Numbered from the stretch's first letter, positions 43,336-55,897 are shown. The stretch is DNA of 64,000 bases from Capitulum mitella (GCA_030062745.1 CP099841.1:33348368-33412367), one strand, 5' to 3'. Translations and numbers: made by a program. The notes: a model not told the origin generated them from the sequence alone.

Positions 43336-44552
43336 CCCGCGCACGACCGTCGGTCCGTCCCGAACATGGGCGACTGGGGGGGGGGGCAGTTGACTGCCTC
43401 TCCCTCTAACTCACGAACGGTTGGTCGCACGATAAAAATAAGCATACCTTTGGAAAGCCTGTGACGAGTAGAGCTCGAAACTGGTCTCATTTTTAGTTTT
43501 AGATAATATGTAAGCCAATTTACGCCCCATATATGTTTTCTCATAGCCGATTGCATGAGACCGAGAAATGGCCTGAATCTCAAGGGCTGTCACTAATAAC
43601 GCATAGGTAAAGGTACCAGCGCACAAGCAAAGGTCCGCAGATGCCGATACACCTCTAATTTCCCCAGATTTGTTCAATATATACGCCGAAACGTTGAGTT
43701 AAAGACACCGTAATTCTCCCGCTAGCTGTCAGTGTGCGCCGCTGCCGTATGCGGTACCAAACTGACAGGAACTAATTTTGGCGTTCCTTTATTTTCGCGC
43801 AAAAAGACGGTCAATGTCAATTTTATTGATCTTTGTGATTCTTGTGATGGTTTCTCATGCTTAAGGTTTTGGAAAAATTGATTAGTTACCAATCTACAAA
43901 GTTGGCGAAACTTTATTCACGATAGCCTGTTTATTTTCAAAATATGCTACTTTTTCAAACTTTTTGAGATTCCTGGTATTAATTACGTCTGTGCAAGCTA
44001 GTTCTGCCATTTTCTACCAGTTCTGAGCAATTCATCGTCGATTTTGACGGTGGTATATTTTGGTCCACTACAGTTATTGGTGACCTGACCTCAGGTCAAT
44101 GGCTGGAAGTCACTGATACTTTGCCCAGTGACGGTAACTAGATGTCTGCTTCACTCCACACTAAAAATGTTATGGAATATTCCGTCAATTTCCGAAAAAA
44201 GGCGATATGTCTTAAAAATGGGCTTGACCTTAGTTCAATGACCCGGAAAATTTCGAAAAATCTGAGATAGCAGATTTATTGCATTTATCACGATCACTTA
44301 TCCCTGAAAGTATTATTGAGATATCTTGTTTTGCGAAAAGTTAGAGGGCGCTAAACTTTTTTCGACGTAGGTCTGTTTGACCTGACCTAGGTCAGGCACC
44401 TGACGTGACCTGAGGTTCAAATTTTGACACGAGATGTAAAATCAATGGTGCAAAAGGTACACGAAGTTTCGTGACTCTGTGTTTCTTGATTCTCTCGCAA
44501 TCGCAGAAAAACCTCATGGGGGGCAGTCAACTGCCCCCCAGTCGGGGACGGG
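43336..44552 (-). mobile_element. TTAA element family B, copy B2 (full length, inverted)
   Basis: Flanked by TTAA (43332-43335) and TTTA (44553-44556, a decayed TTAA). The termini are CCCGCGCACGACCGTCGGTC on one side and GGGGACGGG on the other. A palindrome of a G-run, CAGT/ACTG and a C-run lies just inside each end. No ORF of note. The centre has TGACCTAGGTCA-type sites. Confidence 0.87.
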
Positions 44553-44814
44553 TTTATACCAAACATTTATTCGAGCTAGGATCAGTGTGTTTACTTGTAC
44601 CCAATCACGCTGGGTCACGCTACTTCCTGCTATTTTTTGCGCAATCTCTTACCATTGTTTGTATGTTCCTGAACCCAGAATTTCGACAACGACAGTTAGC
44701 ATAGACAAGACTCGACAAGACAGCTCACCGTCCTTTACATCAAGTTTCTGGGCAATATTTTCTGAGGCCTAAACGAGGCTATAATAAATGAATTCCAAAG
44801 CACAGCTGAACGAA

Positions 44815-44851
44815 CCGAATCGAATCGAATCGAATCGAATCGAATCGAATG
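44815..44851 (+). repeat. (CGAAT)n pentanucleotide microsatellite
   Basis: About seven head-to-tail units of cgaat, perfect apart from the first. Confidence 0.95.
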
Positions 44852-45118
44852 AAGTAAAAGAAAAAAAACGGCGACGCAACAATCTGGTCATCAGGCCCGG
44901 GGGACCAAATTGCTGCGTCGCCGGTTGCCACCTGCACGTCTCGTACGTCGACAAAGACGCAGGCTTCCAACGACACTATATTTGAGCGCACAGGCGACGG
45001 GAGAGAGATCTCGCTCTGGTGACTGTCCCATCCGGCGTCACCTGCCCAACTGCCTGACGGTCGGCTCGTCACAATGCCGGCCGGCCACACACATGAGCAC
45101 CGGAACATTTTTTTGCAG

Positions 45119-45247
45119 GAGACGCGTCCGACGGGGGATATCGCACCGGAAGACGCCGAACCTGACCCAGCCGTGGCCACACCGCACAGCGGGGGCGCCG
45201 TCGTCGGCGCAGTCGGCGGAGACATTCAAAGACCGCAGCGCCGGAAG
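45119..45247 (+). CDS. Candidate internal exon, 43 codons, unknown gene
   Basis: A strong acceptor (acatttttttgcag) and a donor (GGAAG|GTACAG) bracket exactly 129 nt with one open, protein-like frame: ETRPTGDIAPEDAEPDPAVA, TPHSGGAVVGAVGG, DIQRPQRRK. It is phase 0 at both ends and GC-rich, like the stomatin-like exons. It lies 8.6 kb past the stomatin-like stop, so it could be part of an alternative 3' isoform or of another gene. No domain recognised. Confidence 0.3.
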
Positions 45248-46670
45248 GTACAGGCCCGGCTCCCCGGCCGGACTACCTCCCACCAAGCCGTGCCCGTGTT
45301 GAGACGCCGCTGGCCGGAATGGCCGATTTGTTGGGAACACCCATGTATAGCGCACTTCAGTCGTAACAGGAGGCAATTAATACCATATTGTTTCATTCTG
45401 GGGCTAAATTTCACTGTTCGTTTTGATGGAAATTGTTTCTTCGTACCCGACTCATACAAGAAACTCAAGACGACTCACAACATACAAAACATAGCGAATG
45501 TGGGTGATATGTGAATGTAATTTACGTGGACATCAACATCGTCGCCGCAACAGAGGTCCAGTTGAAAACGACAACAGAAGACGAAAACCCATAGGGCGAC
45601 TGTACTTCGTTTTTTTCAAAAGGCCATTCCCGTTAAGCATCTCGTGGATTCGAATGGGATTCATCCATTGGCTAATTTTTCTTATTCAGATAACTTGACG
45701 TTCAGCAGAAAAGTGAATGGTTCCTCCATACATTTCAGGAATAAAGTGTGCGGAAGAAACAATTAACATCATGATTTCATTTCTCGTACATGCATAACAA
45801 GTTTCAGTCGTAAAAGGAGTCGGGTGATGTTAATTTATTTCAGTTAAGAATTAAATCTCGCCGTACTTTTTAACCTTAATTCACCCCAACGGCTTGGCCA
45901 CCCTAATCCACCCAGGAACGGTAGTTTTTCTCTTCCCTACAAGTCCCAAGTTTCAATTGAAAGGACGCATGGAAAGTACTTCTTTAATGTCAATTTTCCT
46001 TCTGAATCCAATGAGCTTGGTCTCTGACCACGTCCACGCCCACATGGTGCATGTTTACTTGCGTCATATGGTGTTGCTTCATGTATGCAAATTTCAACGC
46101 TGGTTGGCTGACCACTAAACAGTCAGCTGTTGAAACGGATAGGTTCAACAGCTGATTGTTGAATGAACAAGCAAGGAATTTCATGTCGCTGTTAATCACG
46201 GTACAGTGAATTTAGAAACAACAAGAAGACTAATTAATCTTTTTTATCAGTCATGGATTCCTCCCTAACTTCATGTTATACTTTTTATTTCACGAAATCA
46301 CGGACAAATCGGGTCGTTAACTTGCAACATGGTCAGCCAATCAGCGTCGTGAGTTTCATACGTGTGCTTACCAACAGTGACGTTGCCAGCACGCTGCGTG
46401 AGCCGATGACTGGTTGCCCCTGGCCGCCCCTACTACCTGGTGCTCCGCTGTGGCGCTCGGCGCCTCGTGCTGCCTGTGTTCATGTGCATGTGTTACGTGT
46501 GTGCATGTCTGCATGTGTGCACGTGCATAATTGTATGTGTCACAATGACGCATGAATTTACAGGTAGTCCACAGTGAAATTCACATATGAGAACAAGGAT
46601 AACTGGACTAAAACACGGAAGAATGACACATTTACCCGCCCTGGGGTTGGACGAGGTTTAATGAAGACGT

Positions 46671-46760
46671 TTATTTCTTTCCTGGAGGCAGAGAAGTTGC
46701 CGTAGTACCAATGTAGTGAGATTCACAAAGCCTGCAGTATTCGTTTGGAGATGCATATTG
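46671..46760 (-). pseudogene. Possible Penelope-like GIY-YIG fragment
   Basis: The minus-strand frame contains EYCRLCESHYIGTTATSLPP, resembling the C-x-x-C...YIG-x-T-T-x-L opening of the GIY-YIG nuclease of Penelope-like elements. Only about 25 residues are visible, so this is tentative. Confidence 0.35.
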
Positions 46761-47492
46761 ATGTATTGGTATTGGCGTATTGGCTAACTGATGAATAGGC
46801 GTATTGGTTAGAAACACCATATTGGTGCTTTTCAACGTGTTGTGCCTTTTCAATCATATGGCGCCCAAACTGTGGGCCGGAGGCGTTTGGCTATGGATAC
46901 AAACGAAGGACAAAACAAGGAGCTACAACGTGGTGCTTCTTCCAAGTAGCTGCGATCTTTAGATCGCCAGCACCACACTCAATCCCTGAATCAGGTTCAG
47001 AAACGGCTCTTTGCACTGTCACCGCTTGCACGTGGCACGTGCCACGAGCACTGAAACGCGATGTGCTCCAGGCGATTACCCGTCCAATTTTTTTTACCCG
47101 TCGTGATTCCAATTACCAATTCGTCGTTAAGCGTGATTCCAATTACCCGTCGTTTCGAGCTGACCCGACCCGTGGTTACCGCGGAAAAATTCTGAACCCG
47201 AGACGACGTTTGACCCTGTTGATGATTATCGTTTATCGTGTATTCCCTTTGGGCTAAAAATCGGCCCCTTGAAGCGCGCATCCAGCGCCAACGACGTGCC
47301 GCAGTTTGACAAAAACTTGGATATGCCCTGGTAGTGCTTACGACCTTTCGAATGGTGCACGGTATGTGCCGATGCGTCAAGCATGTTTAGACCGCAGACC
47401 GGAGCTCATGTTTCTCGACAATGAAAACTGAAGCTAAACTGAAAACTTAGCAGTTATTATCGAACGCGTATTAATATTCACACGTACAGAGT

Positions 47493-47493
<1 letters not shown>

Positions 47494-47571
<78 letters not shown>
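47494..47571. repeat. (TA)n microsatellite, about 78 bp
   Basis: Near-perfect TA alternation with single CA interruptions. Confidence 0.97.
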
Positions 47572-47573
<2 letters not shown>

Positions 47574-48282
47574 TGCGCATCACAAAAAAGGCAAAAGAAG
47601 GCCTTGTTGGAAATGCTTTATCAGGATGCCTTAAAGTTACAGAAACCGGAATAAAATAGGCATTGATCCTGACTTCCATGAATTTTTTTATCTCAGAGAG
47701 CGCAAAGAATGCGGGGGGGGGGGCGGCTGAACAAGGCCCCTTCCGCCCCGTTTGTGGCGTGCCGCAAAGAAGCTGAGGAAGAACGAGCACATCGTGATAC
47801 GAAAAGCGGATAAGTCTGCTGTTTATGTGATTCTGGACAAAGAGCAATGCAACGAAAAACTGCATGCCATTCTAAACGACCGAAACCAAGTTCCTGCCGT
47901 TCCACGTGTAATCCCACGGATGAACTAAAAAAGAAGGCCCGTGACCTCATCACATCCGCCATTAGGCACATTGACGATGGGAAACTGTCCAAAGATTACA
48001 GATGAGTACTTTGCCGGTTACTTTTCCGGAAATCTCAAAACCCACAAACCGGGTTGTCCCTTACGCCTTGTAATTTCACAGATCCATCACCCTACCTATC
48101 CATAGAGCCAAACATTTGAACAAGGGTACCTTCGTCCTTTGTCACCCCAGACCTACTTACTGCGTTCACCCAAGGAATTCATGGATCTCCTGAAGGACAA
48201 AAAAAAATGGGGCCTGTTAGCGTCATTTGTCAAATCGACTTTGATAACCGTGGACATCAACCATCTTTTATCTCACGTATTG

Positions 48283-50510
48283 TCTGTTGCATCTAAGTGG
48301 GTGCTGGTGAAGCTCAGCCGCAGACATGCGACCGTCATCGGCTGCTTCTATCGGCCTCTGTCCACCAGCGTCACACAGTCGCCCGCGACTATGATGACAA
48401 TGAGGACCAGATCCAGTCCGTCATCGCCGCTCATCCACAATGTAGTCTCGTGCTAGCTGGTAGTCTTAACTCCGACTCTGTTACCAACCCAGCTCGATTT
48501 CGGAGACTCTGCGATCTAGAGAAATACGGCCTACGTCAGCAAGTCAAACAACCGACCTTCTGCTGCGGCTTCTTCAGCTCATTTCTTGATGTCACCTTGC
48601 TGTCGGCTGGACTGTTTCGACATGTCGGAGAGGCGCCACCGACTTGTCACGTGCAAAAGTGTGACTTTACCGCACATGAATGGCGAGTCACACTCACGTT
48701 CCATGCACCTCGCCAGCGTGTGAAGCCAATGTTTCGAGTGGGTTGGAGCTGGCGTTCCTTTGATCCAGCAGCGTTCGTCGCTGACGTCGCCGCCGTGGAT
48801 TGGCTGTCGGTGGTGCGACTCGGCGACTCGCGCGAGAGGCAGTGGGAGTCGTTTTCGACCTTGTTCAACACTGAGCTGAACACTCACGTTCCAGTGTGTC
48901 GCTTCCGAGTCCATAATTACGCATTGCAAATTACATCATGGTTACGGAGATTTTTGCCGTCTTCTTGGAAGTGTGCAATAGTCATTTCGCTGCACAAATC
49001 AGATGATCTTTCAAATGCCTCAAATTTCCGCCCTATTAAAAACGTTTCACTGATCTGCAAAATTGTCGAAAAGAGTTGTGCGTCGTCAGTGACGATCAGC
49101 ACGGTTTTATATCTCACCGTTCAACGTGTACAGCTCTTTTAACTGTCACAGACCACTGTGTGTGTGTGTGTGTGTGTGTGTGTGCACTGTGCAAGGGTGT
49201 GGACCGGTCACAGGTATCGTTGCTGGCACTGCTCGATCTTATCAAGTGTTATGGTGTAGTGGCTCATGACGTGGTCCTGGAGAAACTTCAACGGCTGCAG
49301 ATATCTCCAGGATTGGTTTTCCAGCTATCTGGAAGGCCACACGCAGCGTGTGAAAGACGGCGACAGACTTTCCGAATTTCGGAACCGAAAGTGCTGCAGA
49401 CTGGCACGTTCCAAAGATCCAAAGATTGGGCCGCTGCTCTTTAACGTCGTCAGCAGCGACCTAGCTTGTGACATTCTCAATGACATCAATCTCTTCCGCA
49501 TATGCATTGTTCGATACGCCGACGATACCCAACTGATGACCACTGACCCGCGGCATAAGCTGCCCGCAATGAGAGACGCGCTGGAGAATGTGTTGGACAC
49601 TGTGTACATTTGGTTCCTTCAACACGACATGAAGGTAAACGCTAAAAAACCGAGCTCATGTCGTTAGGTAACAGCCGCAACCTCAACATGATCACAGATC
49701 CGGGCACAATGACCTTCATACAGCAACCTCTTGCCCCCTCAGCAAAGGCTAGAAACCAAGGCGTGGTCATGGACTCGTGTCTTACGTGGGAGCCGCTTGT
49801 CAACTGCGTTGTTTCAAAGTGTAACGGCGTTCTCATTGGTCTACTGCACGCCAGGAGCGTCCTCCCGCCACACCTTCTATCTTTTTTTCTTTTTTTCTTT
49901 TTCTATCTTATTTTTTTTTTATCACATCTTCTATCTATCTTTTACTGGTGCTATCTCACATCAAATATTGCCTACCAATCTACGGAAACGCATCTGCATC
50001 CCAGTTAGCCAAAACTCAAAAAGTTTTCAATTCTGCCGCTCGCGTGATTTCGGGTCGACGCAAATTCCAGCATACATCTGATGTGATACGTGCACTGAAG
50101 TGGCTAACTGCCAAAGACCTAGCCACTGTTGCTGACGTCAATATGCTGCACACCATTTGAAGATCGCAGCAGCCTGAGTATCTGTTTGAGAGTTTGTCTT
50201 ACAATCAGGACCACGTTTGTAGCGCCACCCGACAGTCAGACATGTTGCACGTGCCTCGTGCTATCAGCACCTTCGGCCAGCGCACTTTGTATACCGAGCT
50301 TGTACCGAGTAAAACACCCATGTCATACGTCATAATTTACAACATTCCTCTTTACCGTTATTAAAGCGTACTTTAAACTACATCTTGCGATCTTTGAAGT
50401 CGAGTCCATGGTGCTGATTTTTATTGAGTGTTCCCATTTTAACTTGCGAGTAGTGCGGTTCTCAGGTTGACACATAGTACATCACTTTCATTGCTTTTTA
50501 TCTGCGGAAC
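48283..50510 (+). pseudogene. Degenerate non-LTR retrotransposon (EN + RT), LINE-3, nested in the Penelope-like element
   Basis: It begins in the endonuclease (WVLVKLSRRHATVIGCFYRP; later LVLAGSLNSDS and FLDVTLLS), passes a linker (FNTELNTHVPVCRFRV), and jumps over an internal deletion into the RT: SWKCAIVISLHKSDD, NFRPIKNVSLICKIVEK, LLALLDLIKCYGVVAHDVVL, WFSSYLEGHTQRVKDGDR and the catalytic IVRYADDTQLM (YADD at 49515-49526). The post-RT part includes HIKYCLPIYGNASASQLAKT. Several frame shifts; the 3' end is placed only approximately. CR1/Jockey group. Confidence 0.85.
49157..49184 (+). repeat. (TG)n microsatellite inside the LINE-3 RT
   Basis: Fourteen TG units interrupt the RT frame between LLTVTDH and CKGVDRSQVSLLALLDL. 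It is an expansion after the element lost function. Confidence 0.95.
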
Positions 50511-51800
50511 ATTGCTTGTATGACGAAGGCCCACAGCCTAATAGCCCTTTTTAGTGGGATGTGGCCGGCTATTCGTAAATACATACGAACATACATACTT
50601 GATGCGAACATTTTTTTGCACCAATGTCCCTGTAAGAGGACAACTGGTATACTGACAGACTGCGTACCATAGCTCTGCTCTGGCTCCACCAACAGTTCTT
50701 GCACGTGCGAGCAATGCTACACCTGTGCACCACCAAAGCCCCTTTCCTCTCCCCAATCGGTACCCTTTTCTACCAAGTGGACGGTATCGCAATGGGGTCA
50801 CCGTTGGGTGTGTTGTTCGCCCAGGCGTTCATGGCTCATGTTGAGCAAACCGTGTTGGACAGCGGTGACGTGGAAAGGCCAGCTCTCTATTGCCGTTACG
50901 TAGACGACATCCTTGTAGACGTAAGTGGACACCAGCACTTGCCACAGCTCAAAACCAGGTTAGAACAGGTCTCAGGACGAGATTTTACTACCAAAACTAC
51001 GCGTAGAAGACATGATCAGCTTTTTTGGCGTATCCTTGGATAGCAGCCACGGATCATTTGTGACCACAGTCTGTCGCAAACCAACGACATGGATAGATGC
51101 TCAAATGCCTGGAGCCCCCGTCCCGACAGGTATAAAGAAAGCGTCACCAAAGCGTATGTGAACGGGACGCCAACGGTTCGTCATGGCAACTCGCACACAT
51201 AGCGGTGCTGAGAGTGAACGAATGCTGGCCAACAACAGCCACTCTGCTCAACTCGTCGACAAACACCTATAAGACGCGCTCACCAAACATGTTCAAACCC
51301 ACAGTCACACCACAAGACGGTACAATACACAAACTCTTCTGTAAAAATACCATGTCACCGGCCTATAAGGCCGATGAAAAAGCCCTTTGATCCATCACCA
51401 GGAGACCTTGTAAGCCAATGTCCCCAGGACACCAGCTGAAACCGACAATCTACTTCCAAAATCCCAGGACACGTCCCCCACTTATGAAAAACAATCGGAC
51501 ACATAAAAAATCTCTATTGAAACAATCCAATGTAATCTGCAGTTACCAATGACCTCTCGGAGACTGTGCACTCCGCCCAAACGATAATTACAATGGACTG
51601 ACGACCACCTCACTCAATAGACGCATTACAATGCATACGCAAAGCTGCGACAAAAAAACACACACACTGAATCCAACCATGGCCAGCGCCTCACCTGTGC
51701 AAATGATAGACATCACCACGATCATAGACAGATACAACGATGCACGACGACTTTATGTGCTCAAGGCCGTCGATATATGTTACATGGAGCCATCCATTAA

Positions 51801-52999
51801 CCCGCCCCGACTGGGGGGCAGTTGACCGCCCCCCTAAGGTTTTTCTGGCATTGCGAGAGAACAAACAAACACAGAGCCACGAAACTTTCTGTACCTTTTG
51901 CTTGATCACGTTTACATCTTGCGTCAAAGTTTTGACCTCAGGTCAGGTCAGGTGCTTGACCAAGGTCAGGTCAAACAGACCTGTGTCCAAAAAAGTTTAG
52001 CGCTCTGTAACTTTTTCGGATAACAAGATATCACAATAACACTGTCAGGGATTAATGATCTTGATAGATGCAACAAATCCGCTATCCCAGATTTTTCGGA
52101 ATTTTCCAGGCCATTGACCTAAGGCCAAGCCCATTTTTAAGACATGTCGTCGTTTTTTTCGGAAATTGACCGAATATTTCATACCATTTTTAGTGTTGAG
52201 TGAAGCAGATATCTAGTTACCGTCATTGGGCAAAGTATCAATGACTTCCAGCCATTGGCCTGAGGTCAGGTCACGAATAACTGTAGTCAGCCAAAATGTA
52301 CCACCGTCAAAATCGACGATGAATTACTCAGAATGGGTAGAAATTGGCAGAACTGGCTTACACAGACGTAAGTACTACCAGGAACCCCAAAAAGTTTGAA
52401 AAAAACATATTTTGGAAACAAACAGGTTCTTGCGAATAAAACTCAGCCAGTTCTGTAGATAGGTAAGTAATGATTTTTTCCAAAATTCAAGCATGAAAAA
52501 CCATCACAAGAACCATTAAGATCAAAAAATTTTACATGGACAGGCTTATGTCGCGAAAATGAAAGAACGCTAAAATTCGTTCCCGTCAATTTCTTACTGC
52601 GTACGGCTGCGGCGCACGCCGACAGCCGGCGCAACAATTGCTGTGTCTTCAACTCAACGTTTCGGCGTACATATTGAATAAATCCGAGAAATTAGATGTG
52701 TATCGGCATCCGCGGACCTTAACTTGTGCGCTGGTGCCTTTACCTATGCGTTATTAGCCACAGCCCTTGAGATTTGTCGTTCTCATGCAGTCGGCAATGA
52801 GAAAACATATATGGGACGTAAATTGTTTACACATTATCTAAAACTAAAAATGAGACCAGTTTCGAGCTCTACTCGTCACAAGCTTTCCAACGGTGCGTTT
52901 ATTTTTGTCGTGCGACCAACCGTTCGTGAGTTAGAGGGGGCGGCCAACTGCCACCCCCCAGTCAGGCATGATCGTAACTGACCGACGGTCGTGCGCGGG
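51801..52999 (+). mobile_element. TTAA element family B, copy B3, inserted in a Penelope-like ORF
   Basis: Flanked by TTAA (51797-51800) and TTAT (53000-53003). It begins CCCGCCCCGACTGGGG and ends accgacggtcgtgcgcggg. It splits the C-terminal codons of the Penelope-like element; deleting the body plus one target copy rejoins PSIN with RQVNARATLRRSPTDNTET and a stop. This shows both the exact boundaries and the TTAA target. No transposase gene. Confidence 0.93.
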
Positions 53000-53064
53000 T
53001 TATTAGGCAGGTTAATGCACGGGCAACCCTACGAAGGAGCCCTACGGATAATACAGAGACCTAG

Positions 53065-53651
53065 ATGAAGGCTGTAGAGAGAGGTGATTTATTTGCATGT
53101 AATAAGTCTGCAAAGTTTTTTCTTTAAAAGCTCCCTATGGATACCAAGAACGCGTCGTGTTTCGTGAAAACAAAATGAAGTACTTTGGTGTCGTGCATTT
53201 TTTCTGAAAAGCTACAGTAATACATTTTAGTGTTGGGTAATTCCATTAATAATCGCAATGAAAACCGCTCTTGGCGTTACCTGGTTGTTATGTACTATCT
53301 AGTGTTACTTAGGTCATTTGTAGGTCTTCATGATGTCAAACTATTTGACGAAACGTCGATAGAAGTACAGGATACGTGAGATGAAGTGTGTGGTTTACTC
53401 CATGGATTCTTCTTGTCCTGATAATTTTTGGTTCAGTTCTGAGTAAACACAGCCCAGAAAACAAGTGCTTGATCCTCAAGATGGAAAATATCTCTAGGAA
53501 GATTATTAACAGCGGAGCTGCTGTTATCTTTAACGATCCGTGTTTATATATATATACATATACATATACATATATATATATATGTATGGTAAACGTTAGC
53601 AGAAAGTCTTGTTTTATGCAGGTATTTTTGAAGGTCAGGGCGTCTTCAACT
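53065..53651. other. Spacer between the Penelope-like element and A3
   Basis: AT-rich, with a TA/CA microsatellite at 53543-53585. The first part may be Penelope-like 3' UTR. Nothing else recognised. Confidence 0.5.
53543..53585. repeat. (TA)n/(CATA)n microsatellite
   Basis: TA alternation with acatat steps. Confidence 0.9.
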
Positions 53652-53655
53652 TTAA

Positions 53656-54866
53656 CCCTGTTCACGCAGTGCTAGACGGTATGGTCGACTCCCGGCAAGG
53701 GGGACGGATTGCCCCCCCCCGAGATCTCGAGAACTATACATCCGATTTCATGGCAACAAACGGCAATCGATTTGCCATGACGTAAACTGCACTTTTATAA
53801 ACAAAAAGTTTTCAAAATTTTAAAAAGGGTGGATACAGGGGGGCAAAAATATCAAAGTGGGGGATACTTTTGGACTTCTTATAATTCCGTTGTTTATGGA
53901 CTGATTTTGATGAAATTGGCCTGAATCGAGAGATTATTGATCGGAACTTTTTCCATTGGCACACACATTTAAAATTTTGATAAAATTCATAGGCGTTCAC
54001 AGAGTTTTAAAAATAGGTGGACTGGTTTTTCAACAAATGAATGAACAAAAAAGATAACAACACTTTTTTGGCTTCTGCTAGTCATGTTTTGCTAAGGAAG
54101 TACAAATCATGTTACATTGTTGGTATGTTAGCATAGGCGGTGCCACGGACATGAAAAAGGGGAAACTGTAATGGTCACATGCCTTTTCAGATCAACTGGT
54201 GACCTTTGACCTGGTATGACTTCTAGCTACCTTGGAGTAACTTGGAATGATCTCGTGTGCATTTACTTTTACTTGTAAACGTTTTCAATCATTTGAATTC
54301 ACTCTGTTTCAAAAATTCCATTTCGCGACTTTTGTGATATAGGGTACGCGCACTGACATTTTAGGTCAGAGCTTCGTGACCCGACCTGATATCGACCTGA
54401 ACGTTGATACACAAGTAGAGGCCACCCTTCAACGTCATATGTTTTCCGGGTTTGGCATTTATAGAAAATATCGCCGAAATTATTACTATAAAACCAAGTG
54501 TCAAATTTTGACCTTGACCTGGCCTTCTAAAGTGACCTCATATAAACAAAATTGTATTTGAACGTTGCCCAACTACTCAGCCATACATCCGTCTAAAGTT
54601 TTAAGTTTTATCTTAAAAAGGCGATTTGTGTTAGCCTATTTTCCTTTTAACCTCAACAGGGCCAAAAATGGCCTGAGGTGCCTCCCAAAAACGTTGCCTC
54701 ACTCCGCCCCTGAGCAAAATAAAATTTTCAAATTTTGTCACTTTACGTAAAAGGAATAGCTAGGAACAAGTTACCAAGTTTCGTGAAGCTGCATTGGAAA
54801 CCCGGGAATTGGCGAGCAAAAAACCCGAGGAGGAGTACGGATTCAGCTCCCCCGCCGGGAATAGGG
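53656..54866 (+). mobile_element. TTAA element family A, copy A3 (full length)
   Basis: Flanked by TTAA at 53652-53655 and 54867-54870; 1211 bp, almost the same length as A2 (1210 bp). The internal order of segments is the same (gttataactccgttgtttat-like, TGACCTTTGACCT at 54200-54212, the tagggtacgcgcactgacatt segment, and the right terminus). No coding capacity. Confidence 0.88.
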
Positions 54867-55244
54867 TTAATGAGTTTTTCTGTGTGCGCTCAATCGATCT
54901 CATATTTTGTTTCACTTCATTCCGTAAGTTAAGGATCAGAACTGCCAAAAGTGTGAGTAGTCATACATCATTCCTCGGCGCTTCCAAAAACCATTTCCAC
55001 CTTCAGAAGAAGCATAAAACAAGTCTTAGCAGATCTGACAAATCACCAGCAAGTTTTTTATAAGGACGTATCACACTCAAACACGCGACACATTTACATT
55101 CGTTCTGGTGATTCGGGATGGTGAGGGCAACAAACGGGCATAGGATGAGCAAAAATACAGCAGATAGCATGCAATACTCTCTTCCTACTCCCATCCCCTT
55201 TTGAACACTTATTTTCATCCTCATAAGGTCAAAATGGCACACGA

Positions 55245-55390
55245 CCTTAATTTGTTTACTGAGCAAAGGAGCGCTCTCCCTAATGTACAGCGATTCAAAC
55301 ACCATGATTCGAAGCTGCTCGTGGCAGATCCTTAAGATGGTGATGTTTTCTGTGAGCTCTTTCATAACACAAGTTACGTTGGTGCGAATA
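55245..55390 (-). pseudogene. Penelope-like C-terminal (GIY-YIG) fragment
   Basis: The minus-strand frame reads MKELTENITILRICHEQLRI then MVFESLYIRESAPLLSKQI. The F/L-E-A/S-L-Y-I-R/K-E...P.L..Q string is the end of the GIY-YIG nuclease in Penelope-like elements, including the conserved Glu. No RT is attached. The opposite strand from the element at 47770 marks it as an independent insertion. Confidence 0.55.
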
Positions 55391-55685
55391 CCACACCTCT
55401 GATCACGACGATTAACTATGCACCGTACGAGAGGGAGCTATTAACACACGCCCGGTTGGGGTAGGGGGAGGGTCAATCGGTGATGACGTGTCATCACCGT
55501 CACCTTGCAGTTTCAAGAGAAAAATAATTTTAAAGGTTTTTAAGGTTTCGTGATATGAAATAAGGAAAAATTCTGGCGGTACCTGTTCACGAGTTTAGTC
55601 ATTTCCCTGATATATGACCATTAGGTGCTGTAAACAACAGTGTTGCGATTTTGGAAAATTCGAACCAATTTCCAACCAAGCTTAA

Positions 55686-55857
55686 CCAGTCCCTGACTAG
55701 GGGGGCAATTGACTGCCCCCCCTGAGGTTTTTCTGAGACTGCGAGGGAACGAACAGACACAGAGTCACGAAACTTTGTGTACCCTTTGCTTCATCAGTTT
55801 TACATCTCGTGTCAAAATTTTGACCTCAGGGGAGGGAAAGACCCCCCTGGTGGGGGG

Positions 55858-55888
<31 letters not shown>

Positions 55889-55897
55889 CCAACTTTT

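Larger units (their letters stand above)
44557..47769. other. Interval between B2 and the Penelope-like element
   Basis: Contains a CGAAT pentanucleotide array, a GC-rich block with a candidate exon (45119-45247), a possible Penelope GIY-YIG remnant (about 46671-46760) and a long TA array (47494-47571). No other gene recognised. Confidence 0.6.
47770..53064 (+). pseudogene. Penelope-like retroelement (RT + GIY-YIG), split by a LINE and by B3
   Basis: Penelope-like elements encode a reverse transcriptase related to telomerase plus a C-terminal GIY-YIG endonuclease. Part 1 (47770-48265): IVIRKADKSAVYVILDKEQ, GYFSGNLKTHKPGCPLRLV, LRSPKEFMDLLKDKKKWGLL. Part 2 (about 50690-51800): QVDGIAMGSPLGVLFAQ (from 50777), RYVDDILVDV (YVDD at 50897-50908), MLANNSHSAQLVDKH, then the nuclease segment NYNGLTTTSLNRRITMH, where the usual YIG is YNG, and LYVLKAVDICYMEPSIN. 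Part 3 (53004-53064) is the C terminus and stop. Frame shifts, internal stops and altered catalytic residues show a dead copy. Confidence 0.87.
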
